Shown: positions 16,350 through 24,905 of the stretch, piece after piece
Layout: each line of letters starts with the position of its first letter
Numbering within the stretch: the first letter of the stretch is position 1
DNA from: Phenylobacterium sp.
Lineage (GTDB): Bacteria > Pseudomonadota > Alphaproteobacteria > Caulobacterales > Caulobacteraceae
NCBI RefSeq assembly: GCF_016124325.1
Contig: NZ_WGNY01000036.1
Location: forward strand, 52,755 to 116,754
Direction: 5' to 3'
DNA: 64,000 nt
Position numbers and translations under genes: made by a program
The notes under the pieces: generated by a model
Seen by the model: the letters and a program-made list of their open reading frames with translations, nothing else
The model's database searches: none
Told to the model about the DNA's origin: nothing

Positions 16350-17518
16350 ACCTCCGGCAGGTCGTGCAGGGCCGGATCGAGCCCCGCTCCCATCAGGTCG
16401 ATGAAGTTGTCGCGGTAGAACGCCCGCTTCGCCGCCTCGCTCGCCCCCGCCAGGTTGTCGTTGAACCGCTTGAGCGGATTGCGACCACCCTCGACGTGCG
16501 GGAAGTCGGACGAGAACAGCACCATCTCCTGGCCGGCGTTGGCCATGATCCAGGCCACGTCCTCGTGCGGATAGGGCGTCACGCGCAGCTGGCGGCGCAG
16601 GATCTCGCTGGGCGTCGCCGAGAGCTTCTGCAGCCGCGCCTCCTTGCCGAAGGCGGCGCAGCCGGAATCCAGGAACTTCATCAGGCTGGGCAGCCACGAG
16701 GCGCCCAGCTCGATCGCGCCGAACTTCAGCCGCGGGAACCGGTCGAACACCCCGTCGATCACCAGGGCCGACAGCGTCTGCCAGACCGAGAGCGGAATCG
16801 CCATGAAGGTGAGCGAGGTGAAATTCTCGTCCCCGCCGTGGAAATCCTTCACGAACGGCAGGCCGTTCTCCAGGTAGTCCCGGCTCATCTTCTCCTCCCC
16901 GCCCACGTGGAAGAGGATCGGAACGCCGGCGTCCTGGGCCACCGCCCAAAGCGGGTCGAGCTCCACATGGCTCGGCGAGAAGCCCGGCGGATGGCGCGAG
17001 GGGATCACCAGGGCCTTCGCGCCCAGGGCGATGGCCTCGCGGGCGATCCTCGGCGCGGCCGCCCTGTCGATCAGCGGCACGTAGCCGGTGGCGAGCAGGC
17101 GGCGGTCGGCCGCGCAGAACTCGGTCATCATGCGGTTGTGGGCGCGGGCCGCCTCGAGGGCCAGTTCCGCCTCGCCCATCTGCTCCAGGCCGAAGTTCGA
17201 AAGGCAGGCGGTGGTGAAGACCAGCTGGCTCGCGAAGCCCAGGTAGTCCAGCGTCTTCGGCCGGTCCTCGGCGACGAACGCCCCCAGGGCCTCGTAGTTC
17301 TTGCGCAGCAGGATGTTGGCCTCGGCCCCGGCGCGGAACTCGGGGTCGCGCTGCTTGTCGGCCGCCTTGGCGAACCATTCGGGCAGCACGTCCTTGCGGC
17401 CGGTCTTCTCCACGAAGGCGTCGCGGAACCGGGGTTCGATGTAGCGGTTGATCGTGCCCGGCAGCTCCATGATGTGGCTGTCGGCGTCGTGCACCGTCTG
17501 GCCTTCGACGTAAGCCAT
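16337..17518 (-). CDS. Amidohydrolase family protein (ACMSD-like TIM barrel)
   Basis: A 393-residue metal-dependent hydrolase of amidohydrolase family 2. The N-terminal metal-ligand motif is HDADSH, a further His is in ILFHVGG, and the terminal SDFPHVEGG carries the conserved Asp/His. Relatives include aminocarboxymuconate-semialdehyde decarboxylase and many uncharacterised decarboxylases or hydrolases in aromatic and lipid catabolism. Start choice: the ATG at 17518 has GGGGGAGG six bases upstream, whereas the ATG six bases earlier abuts the same site. It is divergent from the glycosylase gene with almost no intergenic space. Confidence 0.88.
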   Translation of the reverse strand: MAYVEGQTVHDADSHIMELPGTINRYIEPRFRDAFVEKTGRKDVLPEWFAKAADKQRDPEFRAGAEANILLRKNYEALGAFVAEDRPKTLDYLGFASQLVFTTACLSNFGLEQMGEAELALEAARAHNRMMTEFCAADRRLLATGYVPLIDRAAAPRIAREAIALGAKALVIPSRHPPGFSPSHVELDPLWAVAQDAGVPILFHVGGEEKMSRDYLENGLPFVKDFHGGDENFTSLTFMAIPLSVWQTLSALVIDGVFDRFPRLKFGAIELGASWLPSLMKFLDSGCAAFGKEARLQKLSATPSEILRRQLRVTPYPHEDVAWIMANAGQEMVLFSSDFPHVEGGRNPLKRFNDNLAGASEAAKRAFYRDNFIDLMGAGLDPALHDLPEVQAA

Positions 17519-17534
17519 GCGCATCCTCCCCCGG

Positions 17535-18173
17535 ATGTCGTCGTCTCTCGTTGCCCGCCATTCCGAACGTTCGAACCCAGCGCGTCAAGGCTTCTGGACG
17601 CGCCATCCCGCCCTGGTCGCCCGCGACCTGATCGGCTGGACGGTGCTGGTGGACGGGGTCGGCGGACGGATCGTGGAGACCGAGGCCTACCACCACGAGG
17701 ACCCCGCCTCGCACAGCTTTTCCGGCCGCACCGCGCGCAACGCGGCGATGTTCGGGCCGGTCGCCCATGCCTACGTCTACCGCTCGTACGGAATCCACTG
17801 GTGCCTCAACTTCGTCTGCGGCGAGGACCCGGGAAATGCGGTGCTGATCCGGGCGCTGGAGCCGACGGCCGGACTGGAAGCCATGGCGGCGCGGCGGGGC
17901 CTCGTCGATCCACGCGGCCTGTGCTCGGGTCCGGGCAAGCTGTGCCAGGCGCTCGGCGTCACCCGCGCGCAAGATGGGCTGGCGCTGGACCGGGCGCCGT
18001 TCGCGATCTCGCCGGGCGCGGCGGCCGGCGTCGCCGTCGGTCCGCGCATCGGGATCACCAAGGGGGTCGAAACGCCCTGGCGGTTCGGCGAGGCCGGTTC
18101 GCGGTTCCTCAGCCGGCCGCTGCCTCAGTCGGCGGGGAAGAGGCCGCCCAGCGCCAGGACGCCACGGCCGTAG
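17535..18173 (+). CDS. 3-methyladenine DNA glycosylase (AAG/MPG family)
   Basis: A 212-residue monofunctional glycosylase that removes 3-methyladenine and other alkylated purines. Conserved segments are FWTRHPALVARDLIG, the active-site IVETEAYHHEDPASHSFSG, the Tyr-containing YVYRSYGIHWCLNFV and GPGKLCQALG. The start is uncertain: ATG at 17535 or 17517; the latter would overlap the divergent amidohydrolase start. The family normally ends near the FLSRP motif, and the final 16 or so residues here run into the convergent protease gene, overlapping it by 49 bases. Confidence 0.88.
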   Translation: MSSSLVARHSERSNPARQGFWTRHPALVARDLIGWTVLVDGVGGRIVETEAYHHEDPASHSFSGRTARNAAMFGPVAHAYVYRSYGIHWCLNFVCGEDPGNAVLIRALEPTAGLEAMAARRGLVDPRGLCSGPGKLCQALGVTRAQDGLALDRAPFAISPGAAAGVAVGPRIGITKGVETPWRFGEAGSRFLSRPLPQSAGKRPPSARTPRP

Positions 18174-19096
18174 ACCTCGTCGGTCCCCGGTTCGCCGCCG
18201 TCGCGGGCGGCGTCCAGGATCGCCTCGATGGCCTGCGGGCCCGACAGCTTCGGCCTCGCCTCCATCAGCAGGGCCAGGGCCCCGGCGACGTACGACGTCG
18301 AGAACGAGGTCCCAGAGACCAGGGCGCACTTGTCGCGGCAGTCGGTCAGCACCCACTCGCCCGGCGCGGCGACGTACCAGGCGCGCACGGCGCCCGCCCG
18401 GTTCGACCATGAGGCCAGGTCGCCGTGGTAGCTGGAGGCCCCCGCCACCACGATCCCGCCGGCGTAGCGGGGATCGATCGCATAGCGCGCCGGCCAGCTG
18501 GGATCGGGGCCGTTGCGGTTGCCCGCGGCGATCACCACGGCGGCCCCGCTGTCGACCAGCCGCTTGAGGGCGGTCTCGAACGCCTCGCCCAGCGGCTTTC
18601 CGTGCTGCAGCGGCAGGACGACGATACGCGCCTTCTGCAGGCGGGCGTAGTCGAGGGCGCGGGCCAGGTCGTCGGGGCGGAAGGCGCAGGCCCCGTCCAG
18701 CCCGCCGTCGATGTCGGCGCGGATCTCGAGAAGGGTGGCGTTGTAGGCCACGCCCACCATGCCCGAACCGTTGAGCGGCGAGGCGAGCGGCCCGGCCACG
18801 TAACCGCCGTGGCGGTCGGTGGGCGGCAGGGCCCGGTTGCCGACCACGTCGTGCGATCGGCGCGAGACGTTGCGCATCAACTCCCGCTGGGCGCCGGCCA
18901 GGCCGCAGTCGACCACCGCCACGGTGACGCCCTTGCCGGTGAAGCCGGCGTCGTAGGCCGCCCGGGCGCCGATGGCCTCCAGGCCCCAGCTCTTGCGGTA
19001 CTCGTCGCTGTCGGCCGGCGGGCCGGCGGCGGGCGCCACGGCGGGTATCAGCACCGCCGCGGCGAGCGCGAGGGCGCCGAGCGCCCCGCCCCTCAC
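18125..19096 (-). CDS. Secreted S8 (subtilisin-like) serine protease with unusual motifs
   Basis: A 323-residue protein with a signal peptide (about 1-23) and a compact subtilase domain without a clear prodomain. The triad is present: Asp63 in VVDCGL (usually DTG), His96 in DRHGGYVAG (usually HGTHVAG) and Ser264 in SGTSFSTS; Asn193 in AAGNRNG fits the oxyanion hole. It is probably an active periplasmic or secreted protease, although motif deviations leave room for altered activity. The start is a GTG at 19096 with no clear Shine-Dalgarno, 9 bases after the peroxiredoxin stop, so translation may be coupled. Confidence 0.85.
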   Translation of the reverse strand: MRGGALGALALAAAVLIPAVAPAAGPPADSDEYRKSWGLEAIGARAAYDAGFTGKGVTVAVVDCGLAGAQRELMRNVSRRSHDVVGNRALPPTDRHGGYVAGPLASPLNGSGMVGVAYNATLLEIRADIDGGLDGACAFRPDDLARALDYARLQKARIVVLPLQHGKPLGEAFETALKRLVDSGAAVVIAAGNRNGPDPSWPARYAIDPRYAGGIVVAGASSYHGDLASWSNRAGAVRAWYVAAPGEWVLTDCRDKCALVSGTSFSTSYVAGALALLMEARPKLSGPQAIEAILDAARDGGEPGTDEVYGRGVLALGGLFPAD

Positions 19097-19105
19097 GGCC
19101 AGAAC

Positions 19106-19588
19106 CTAGAGCTGCGCCAGCATGTAGTCGGCGGCCGACACGCGGAATTCGCCGCCCTCTTCGACGTTCAGCTCCTTCACCACGCCGTCCTTGACGATCA
19201 TGGAGTAGCGCTGCGAGCGCGGACCCATGCCGAACCGGCTGCCGTCCATGCCCAGGCCCACGGCCTTGGTGAAGTCGCCGTTGCCGTCGGCCAGCATGAT
19301 GATGTCGTCGCCGACCGCCTGATCCTCGCCCCAGGCGCGCATCACGAAGGCGTCGTTGACCGACACGCAGGCGATGGTGTCCACGCCCTTGGCCTTCAGA
19401 TCGGGCGCGTGCTGCTTGAAGCCCGGCAGGTGCTTGGCCGAGCAGGTCGGCGTGAAGGCGCCCGGCACGGCGAACAGGGCCACGGTCTTGCCCTTGAAGA
19501 AGTCGTCGGTCTGGACCGGCTTCGGTCCCTCGGCGGTGGCCTGGGTCAGGGTCACGCTCGGCAGCTTGTCGCCAACCTTGATCGTCAT
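19106..19588 (-). CDS. Peroxiredoxin (Prx5 / glutaredoxin-type)
   Basis: A 160-residue thiol peroxidase. The peroxidatic Cys49 lies in PGAFTPTCSAKHLPGF and a second Cys (Cys74) in TIACVSVND, as in Prx5-subfamily enzymes that use glutaredoxin, glutathione or thioredoxin as reductant to detoxify H2O2 and alkyl hydroperoxides. The length is standard. AAGGAGA sits five bases before the ATG at 19588. It is upstream of the S8 protease gene on the same strand, and divergent from yqgE. Confidence 0.94.
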   Translation of the reverse strand: MTIKVGDKLPSVTLTQATAEGPKPVQTDDFFKGKTVALFAVPGAFTPTCSAKHLPGFKQHAPDLKAKGVDTIACVSVNDAFVMRAWGEDQAVGDDIIMLADGNGDFTKAVGLGMDGSRFGMGPRSQRYSMIVKDGVVKELNVEEGGEFRVSAADYMLAQL

Positions 19589-19699
19589 CGGGGTCTCCTT
19601 CCGGCTTTGCTCTCGCTGATAGCGACATGGCGGCGCGAAAGCACTCTTCAAGTGCGAGCCCCCTTGAAGTCGCCACGTTCCGGCAGAATCCTGTAGGGG

Positions 19700-20263
19700 A
19701 TGGAAAGCGCCTTCCTCTCCGGCCAGATGCTGATCGCGATGCCGGGCATTGGCGACCCCCGCTTCGAGCGGGCGCTGATCCTGATCTGCGAGCACGATCC
19801 GGAACACGCCATGGGCATCGCGGTGAACCGCCCCGTCGAGGGGCTGACGGTGCCCGACCTCCTGGAACGGCTGGAGATCAAGGTCGCCGACGACCTGGAG
19901 GACGGCCTCGTCCTGATGGGCGGGCCGGTGGAGGTGGAGCGCGGCTTCGTGCTGCACACCGACGATTACCACGCCGAGTTCAGCCTGGACGTCGAGGGCG
20001 GCCTGGCGCTGACGACCACGCGCGAGGTGCTGGAGGCCATGGGCGGCCACAACACCCACCCCCGCCGGGCGATCCTGGCCCTGGGGTACGCCGGGTGGGG
20101 CGCGGGCCAGCTGGAGCGCGAGATCCGCGAGAACGTCTGGCTGACCGTCGAGGCCGACGAGGATCTGGTGTTCGACGACGACTACGACACCAAGTGGTCG
20201 CGGGCGCTCGGCAAGCTGGGCGTCGATCCGCAGTTCCTGTCGAGCGAGGCCGGGCAGGCCTAG
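19700..20263 (+). CDS. yqgE: YqgE/AlgH family protein
   Basis: A 187-residue UPF0301 protein. Signature segments are LSGQMLIAMPGIGDPRFERALILICEH at the N-terminus (only described here in part as LIAMPGIGDPRF), AMGIAVNRP, MGGPVEVERGFVLH and LGYAGWGAGQLE. The family is conserved in proteobacteria, and AlgH was linked to alginate regulation in Pseudomonas, but its biochemical role is unknown. It is convergent with the pdeA-like gene, 12 bases away. Confidence 0.93.
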   Translation: MESAFLSGQMLIAMPGIGDPRFERALILICEHDPEHAMGIAVNRPVEGLTVPDLLERLEIKVADDLEDGLVLMGGPVEVERGFVLHTDDYHAEFSLDVEGGLALTTTREVLEAMGGHNTHPRRAILALGYAGWGAGQLEREIRENVWLTVEADEDLVFDDDYDTKWSRALGKLGVDPQFLSSEAGQA

Positions 20264-20275
20264 ACTTGGGCGGCT

Positions 20276-21934
20276 CTAGCCGCGCGCCTTCACCGGGGCG
20301 GCGCCGTCGACGTAGCTTTCGTTGAGATAGACCTCGGCCTCCTGGGCCGACAGCGCCGGCGCATAGCCGAAGCCCTGGCCGTAGTCGCAGCCCAGCGCCA
20401 GCAGCTGGCGGGCCATGCCGGCGTTCTCGACGCCCTCGGCCACCACTTCCATGGCCAGGTCCTGGCCCAGCTTGACCACCGAGGAGACGATCTTGGCCGA
20501 ACCTTCGTTGGTGGCCATGGTGCGCACGAAGTAGCGGTCGATCTTGAGCGTGTCGAACGGCAGCCGCGTCAGATAGCTCAGCGACGAGAAGCCGGTGCCG
20601 AAGTCGTCCAGCGCCAGGGCCGCGCCGGCGGCGCGCAGGTTGCGCAGCACCACGGCGGCCTTGTCCGGGTCGCGCATCACGTCGCTCTCGGTGACCTCCA
20701 GCTTCAGCGCGCCGGGGGGCAGATCGGTCTCGCGGCGGATGGACACCACGTCCGAGACCAGGTCGGGCCGGTCGATCTCGCCGGTCGACAGGTTGACGGC
20801 CACGGTCAGCTCGCCGGCGGCGCGGTGGCGCTTGCGCCAGACCGAGAGCTGCTTGGCCGCCTCGCGCATCATCATGGCGCCCAGCTCGCTCATCAGCCCC
20901 ATCTCGTCGCAGAGAGGCAGGAACTGTTCGGGCATGAGCAGGCCGCGGCGCGGGTGGCGCCAGCGGGCCAGGGCCTCGAAGCCCGAGAGCGCGCCGGTCG
21001 AGAGGCGCACGATGGGCTGGTAGAAGGGCATCAGCTCGCCGCGGCGCAGGGCGCCCTTGAGGTCGCCTTCCAGCGCCAGGCGCGACAGGCCGTCGGTCTC
21101 CAGGCCGCGGCCATAGGCGGCGGCGCCGCCGCGACCGTTGCTCTTGGCGGATTCCACGGCCAGCTCCGCGCGGCGCAGCAGCTCGGCGGCCTCCGGGGCC
21201 TCCTCGCCGCCGGCGGCTTCCACGGCGCCGATCGAGAGCGTCGGGTGGATGTCGAAGCCGGCGACCCGGAGCGGCTGCTCCAGGGCGCGGCGCAGGCCCT
21301 CTGCGCCCGGCGAAACGCCCGCGGGCGCCAGGGCGGCGAACTCGTCCTCGCCGATCCGCGCCAGCAGCGCGCCGGGCGGGAAGGCGGCCGACAGCCGCGA
21401 GCCCAGGGCCGCCAGCACCAGGTCGGCGCGTTCATGGCCCAGCGCCTCGTTGAGGCGGCGCAGGCGGTCGAGGTCGGCCACGATCAGCTCATGCTGGCCG
21501 GGGGTCTGCAGGCGCTCGCGCGCCAGGGTGATGAAGCTGCGGCGATCGGCCAGACCGGTGAGGTTGTCGAGCCCCGAGGCGGCGAAGCGGACCTCGGCGG
21601 CCACCACGCCCGCGGCGCGGACGCCCTCCTCCAGCCATTCGCCGCGCCAGATGCACGGGCCCCCGCCGCGCAGGCGCAGACGCACGGCGACCTCGCCGCC
21701 CGGCGGCTGGACGCGCAGGATGTCTTCGGCGATGGCGCGGTCCTGGGGCATGGCCAGGGCGCGGAAAGCGGCGGACGAGCAGTCGGGCGCGAGCGGACCC
21801 AGGCCCAGGGCCCGGGTGGCGCCGGTCAGGCGCAGACGGTCCTTCTCCGGCTCCCACACCCACAGGGCGACCTGCGCCGCACCCAGGGCCTCGAGGGTGG
21901 CCGTGGCGTCCCACATCCAGCGCTCGTTGGCCAT
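20276..21934 (-). CDS. pdeA: PAS-GGDEF-EAL cyclic-di-GMP phosphodiesterase, PdeA-like
   Basis: A 552-residue protein: N-terminal PAS-like region (about 10-115), degenerate GGDEF domain with GEDEF at 195-199, and EAL domain with EAL at 320-322. The EAL catalytic set is intact (Asn381, Glu416, Asp443-Asp444 in DDFGTG, Lys464, Glu500 in EGVE), so phosphodiesterase activity is expected. In Caulobacter crescentus PdeA (CC3396), a GEDEF domain binds GTP and stimulates the EAL domain, and a C-terminal Arg-Gly is needed for CpdR-dependent ClpXP degradation at the swarmer-to-stalked transition. This protein also ends in Arg-Gly. Orthology is inferred from these features and synteny; it has not been checked by alignment. 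Confidence 0.85.
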   Translation of the reverse strand: MANERWMWDATATLEALGAAQVALWVWEPEKDRLRLTGATRALGLGPLAPDCSSAAFRALAMPQDRAIAEDILRVQPPGGEVAVRLRLRGGGPCIWRGEWLEEGVRAAGVVAAEVRFAASGLDNLTGLADRRSFITLARERLQTPGQHELIVADLDRLRRLNEALGHERADLVLAALGSRLSAAFPPGALLARIGEDEFAALAPAGVSPGAEGLRRALEQPLRVAGFDIHPTLSIGAVEAAGGEEAPEAAELLRRAELAVESAKSNGRGGAAAYGRGLETDGLSRLALEGDLKGALRRGELMPFYQPIVRLSTGALSGFEALARWRHPRRGLLMPEQFLPLCDEMGLMSELGAMMMREAAKQLSVWRKRHRAAGELTVAVNLSTGEIDRPDLVSDVVSIRRETDLPPGALKLEVTESDVMRDPDKAAVVLRNLRAAGAALALDDFGTGFSSLSYLTRLPFDTLKIDRYFVRTMATNEGSAKIVSSVVKLGQDLAMEVVAEGVENAGMARQLLALGCDYGQGFGYAPALSAQEAEVYLNESYVDGAAPVKARG

Positions 21935-21971
21935 TCAGTCCCGTATTTGCGCCTGCGTTGCGGGCGTCGGG

Positions 21972-22583
21972 TCAGACCGACACCCCTTCGTCCAGACCCT
22001 CTCGCCCCGGGTAGGGGCTCACTTGGCCGAACAGAACATGATCTCGCCAAGCGCCGTTAATTTTCAGATAAGCCCGCGCAAATCCCTCTTCGACGAAGCC
22101 CGCCTTGCCGAGCAGCGCGCGGGAGGGCTGGTTGTCGGGAATGCAGGCCGCTTCCAGCCTGTGCAGGCCCAGCGTGCGGAACGCGAATTCCGACAGCGCG
22201 CGCACGGCGCCGAGGGTCAGTCCTTGCCGGGTGTAGGCTTGCCCGCACCAGTAGCCCACCGCCCCCATCTGGGCCACGCCACGGCGGATGTTGGACAAGG
22301 TGATCCCGCCCGTCAGGGCGTCGTCCGAGGCGCGGAAGATGAAGAAGGGATAGGCCACGCCGGCCTCCCGGTCGCGCGCGTAGGCCAGGAGCCGCCGCCG
22401 GAACGCCGCGCGCGAAAGGTCGTCGGCCGGCCAGGTCGGCTCCCATGGCTGCAGGAACGACCGGCTCGCCGCGCGCAGCTCCCGCCACTCGGCGAAGTCC
22501 GACGCGCGCGGGGGGCGCAGGCGCACGCCCTGGCCTTCGATGCGAAGGCCGCTCTCGGGCGCGATCCAGTCCAGCAGAGCCAT
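21972..22583 (-). CDS. GNAT acetyltransferase (RimJ/RimL type)
   Basis: A 203-residue N-acetyltransferase. It opens with GQGVRLRPPRASDFAEW and has the acetyl-CoA pyrophosphate-binding region YTRQGLTLGAVRALSEFAF and the LHRLEAACIPDNQPSRALLGKAGF block (quoted in parts) typical of RimJ/RimL proteins that acetylate ribosomal protein N-termini or small molecules. The ATG at 22583 follows GGAGGGTG by about 10 bases. It is cotranscribed in direction with the downstream pdeA-like gene (37-base gap). Confidence 0.88.
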   Translation of the reverse strand: MALLDWIAPESGLRIEGQGVRLRPPRASDFAEWRELRAASRSFLQPWEPTWPADDLSRAAFRRRLLAYARDREAGVAYPFFIFRASDDALTGGITLSNIRRGVAQMGAVGYWCGQAYTRQGLTLGAVRALSEFAFRTLGLHRLEAACIPDNQPSRALLGKAGFVEEGFARAYLKINGAWRDHVLFGQVSPYPGREGLDEGVSV

Positions 22584-22638
22584 ACGGGAAGACACCCTCC
22601 AATCGCCGGGGGCGTCAAGACACCTCGAGGTCGAATAG

Positions 22639-22661
22639 ACTAGTTTACAATTTAAACTAGT
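22639..22661. promoter_or_regulatory. AT-rich operator-like palindrome before acyltransferase operon
   Basis: ACTAGTTTA-caatt-TAAACTAGT is a perfect 9-bp inverted repeat, strikingly AT-rich for this genome, between the divergent GNAT and acyltransferase genes. It overlaps a possible -35 (TTTACA, 22644-22649) spaced 17 bases from TAGTTG (22667-22672). The natural candidate ligand is the winged-helix regulator encoded third in the operon. Confidence 0.65.
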
Positions 22662-22709
22662 TGTCGTAGTTGGACGGTCGACGGAACCCCAAGCCCGTCT
22701 CCTCACTGC

Positions 22710-22730
22710 GCCGGGCGCGCCGCGCCCGGC
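22710..22730 (+). promoter_or_regulatory. GC-rich hairpin in leader of acyltransferase operon
   Basis: GCCGGGCGCG-C-CGCGCCCGGC is a perfect 10-bp inverted repeat ending 24 bases before the ATG at 22755. There is no T-run, so a simple intrinsic terminator is unlikely. It may stabilise or attenuate the mRNA. Confidence 0.45.
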
Positions 22731-22754
22731 GACCCTTTCGCACCGGAGACCGCA

Positions 22755-23969
22755 ATGCCCGACGGATCCGAACGCCTGCACGGCCTCGACGCCGTGCGCG
22801 GCTACGCCCTGATGCTGGGCGTGGTCTTCCACGCCACCATGTCGTTCCTGCCCGGACCGTCCGTATGGCTGGTGACCGACGTCGCCCGCTCGCCCCTGCT
22901 GGGCGGGGTCTTCTTCGTCTCGCACATGTTCCGCATGACGACCTTCTTCCTGATCGCCGGCTTCTTCGCGCACATGAGCTTCCATCGCCTGGGCGCGCGC
23001 GGCTTCGTCATGGACCGCCTGAAGCGCATCGCCCTGCCCCTCGTCGTCGGCTGGCCGATCCTGCTGTTCGCCATCCTCCTGGCGGGCGGCTACGCGGTCT
23101 ATGTCGCCACCGGCGTCTTCCCGACCAAGCCGCCGCCCTCGCCGCCGCAGCCGCCCGGCGCCTTCCCCCTGACCCACCTGTGGTTCCTCTACGCCCTGCT
23201 CTGGCTGTACGCGGCGGTCCTGGTCCTGCGGGCGGGGCTCGCCCGGGCCGACCGCGCAGGGAAGCTGCGGGCCGGCGTCGACGCGATCGTGGGCGCGGTC
23301 GCGCGCCATCCGCTGGGCGCGCTCGCCCTGGCCGCGCCCGCCGCCGTCGCCCTGGCTCTCTTCCCGGGGTGGCTGGCCTGGTTCGGCGTGCCGACCCCCG
23401 ACTCCAACCTGATCCCCAACCCGCCGGCGGCGATCCAGTTCTTCGCCGCCTTCGCTTTCGGCTGGCTGGTCCATCGCCAGGTCGGGGCGCTGGAGGCCTG
23501 GCGGCGCCATTGGCCGGTCAACCTCGCGCTGGCCGTGGCCCTCACCGGCGGCCTGCTCGCCGTTCTGGGGCTCGCGCCCGTCGTCACGCCCCAGCCGCCG
23601 GGCGCGGCGAAATGGGCCCTCGCGGCGGCCTATGCCCTGGCGAGCTGGGCCTGGACCTTCGCCGTCATCGGCCTGGCCCTGCGGTTCCTGTCCGGCCACA
23701 GCCCGATGCGCCGCTACATCGCCGACTCGTCCTATTGGATCTATCTGATCCACCTGCCGCTGGTGATCGTGCTGCAGGCCTGGGTCTCTCGCTTCGACTG
23801 GCCATGGGAGGCCAAGTTCGTGACGGTCCTGGCCATCGGCTTCGCGATCATGTTCGCCAGCTACGAACTGCTGGTCCGCCACACCTTCGTCGGCGGCGTA
23901 CTCAACGGCCGCCGTCGGCCCTGGCGCACGCCCAAGGCCGAGCCCAGCCGCCTGGAGGCCGCCCGATGA
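22755..23969 (+). CDS. Membrane acyltransferase family 3 protein (OpgC/glucan-modification-like)
   Basis: A 404-residue polytopic inner-membrane protein with about ten helices. It starts with the acyltransferase-3 signature ERLHGLDAVRGYALMLGVVFHA and has FFLIAGFFAHM and the C-terminal SYWIYLIHLPLVI typical of the family, which O-acylates periplasmic glucans, lipids or polysaccharides. The acceptor is unknown. CCGGAGA lies 5 bases before the ATG. It is first of three genes: the next overlaps by 4 bases (ATGA), and a regulator follows. The operon sits on the opposite strand between GNAT and the M16 peptidase. Confidence 0.87.
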   Translation: MPDGSERLHGLDAVRGYALMLGVVFHATMSFLPGPSVWLVTDVARSPLLGGVFFVSHMFRMTTFFLIAGFFAHMSFHRLGARGFVMDRLKRIALPLVVGWPILLFAILLAGGYAVYVATGVFPTKPPPSPPQPPGAFPLTHLWFLYALLWLYAAVLVLRAGLARADRAGKLRAGVDAIVGAVARHPLGALALAAPAAVALALFPGWLAWFGVPTPDSNLIPNPPAAIQFFAAFAFGWLVHRQVGALEAWRRHWPVNLALAVALTGGLLAVLGLAPVVTPQPPGAAKWALAAAYALASWAWTFAVIGLALRFLSGHSPMRRYIADSSYWIYLIHLPLVIVLQAWVSRFDWPWEAKFVTVLAIGFAIMFASYELLVRHTFVGGVLNGRRRPWRTPKAEPSRLEAAR

Positions 23970-24589
23970 CCGCCCGCACCCCCGCCGACGAGGCGCGCGA
24001 CGACCTGGCCTTCCTGCGCGGCCTCGTGACCGGCGGCGACAACAACTTCCAGCGCCAGCTCGGCGAGGGCTATGCGGTCGGCGGCGCCTGCTACGGAACC
24101 CAGATGGCGCTGCACATGCTGCAGGCCTGGGCCGGCTGGTTCACCGCGCCCGCCGCGGCCATGCTGGTGGGCCTGGGCCCCACCCTGGTCTTCCTGGCGC
24201 TGCTGTCGTGGCTCCTGTGGCGCCGGCGGGGCGCTCCGCCCAACACCGCCAACCGGGCGATCGGGGCGGCGTTCCAGGCCGCCGGCCTGGCGAACCTCGC
24301 GCTCGCCGCCGTGGTCGGCGGCGCGGCATGGCGCGCGCAGAGCTTCCAGATCTGGCTGATCTTCCCCTGCGCGGTCTTCGTCTTGCAGGGGGCGGCGTGG
24401 CTCGTCGCCTGGCATGTCCGCCGTCGCCGCTGGTTCGGCGCCATCGCGGGCGGCTGGTTCGCCACCGGGATCGCCATGGGCTTCGCCATCGACGTGGTCC
24501 CCGCCTACATGGCCCTCGCGGCCTTCGGGTTCATCGCCTTCATGCTGGTCCCAGGCCTCGCCCTGCTGCGCGACGGCCGGACCGCCTGA
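23966..24589 (+). CDS. Hypothetical integral membrane protein of acyltransferase operon
   Basis: A 207-residue protein with about five or six hydrophobic helices after a short charged cytoplasmic N-terminus that includes TGGDNNFQRQLGEGYAVGGACYG. I do not recognise a family with certainty; such proteins frequently accompany the winged-helix regulator that follows, so it may be a partner or target of that regulation. Its ATG overlaps the acyltransferase stop, so expression is coupled. Confidence 0.75.
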   Translation: MTARTPADEARDDLAFLRGLVTGGDNNFQRQLGEGYAVGGACYGTQMALHMLQAWAGWFTAPAAAMLVGLGPTLVFLALLSWLLWRRRGAPPNTANRAIGAAFQAAGLANLALAAVVGGAAWRAQSFQIWLIFPCAVFVLQGAAWLVAWHVRRRRWFGAIAGGWFATGIAMGFAIDVVPAYMALAAFGFIAFMLVPGLALLRDGRTA

Positions 24590-24593
24590 CCCC

Positions 24594-24905
24594 ATGGCCG
24601 ACCGCTTCGACATCGGGCGGATCGACGACGTCATCCACGGACGCCTGCGTCTGGGGGTCATGGCCTATCTGGCCGACGCCGAGGTGGCCGACTTCAACGA
24701 GTTGAAGTCGGTTCTGGAGGTCACGCAGGGCAACCTGTCGATCCAGCTGCGAAAGCTGGAGGAAGCCGGCTATGTCGCCATCGAGAAGAGCTTCCTGGGC
24801 CGCAAGCCGCGCACCCGCGCCCGCATCACGCCGGCGGGCCGCGACGCGTTCGCCAGGTATCTGGAAGCCCTCGGCAAACTGATCGGGCAGAGCCCCGCCG
24901 CCTGA
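24594..24905 (+). CDS. Winged-helix transcriptional regulator (HTH_34/MarR-like)
   Basis: A 103-residue single-domain protein. The winged helix-turn-helix has LRLGVMAYLADAEVADFNEL, the recognition helix TQGNLSIQLRKLEEAGYV and wing residues KPRTRARITPAGRDAF. It resembles the small PF13601-type regulators often encoded beside membrane-protein genes. It starts 4 bases after the membrane protein stop and closes the operon. It is the likely binder of the palindrome at 22639-22661, giving autoregulation; that link is inferred. Confidence 0.88.
   Translation: MADRFDIGRIDDVIHGRLRLGVMAYLADAEVADFNELKSVLEVTQGNLSIQLRKLEEAGYVAIEKSFLGRKPRTRARITPAGRDAFARYLEALGKLIGQSPAA

Noticed and set aside
17565..17580. 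GAACGTTCGAAC before the 3-methyladenine glycosylase as a LexA site
   Set aside because: The half-sites are separated by 4 bases rather than the required 7, and they lie inside the proposed coding sequence.
16290..19676. 1128-codon open frame on the minus strand
   Set aside because: It runs in a different frame across three recognisable genes; its translation is Arg/Gly/Pro-rich and matches no family, typical of GC-rich shadow frames.
22670..23965. Extension of the membrane protein ORF upstream of 23966
   Set aside because: It overlaps the acyltransferase gene fully, in another frame; the ATGA junction at 23966 is the natural start.
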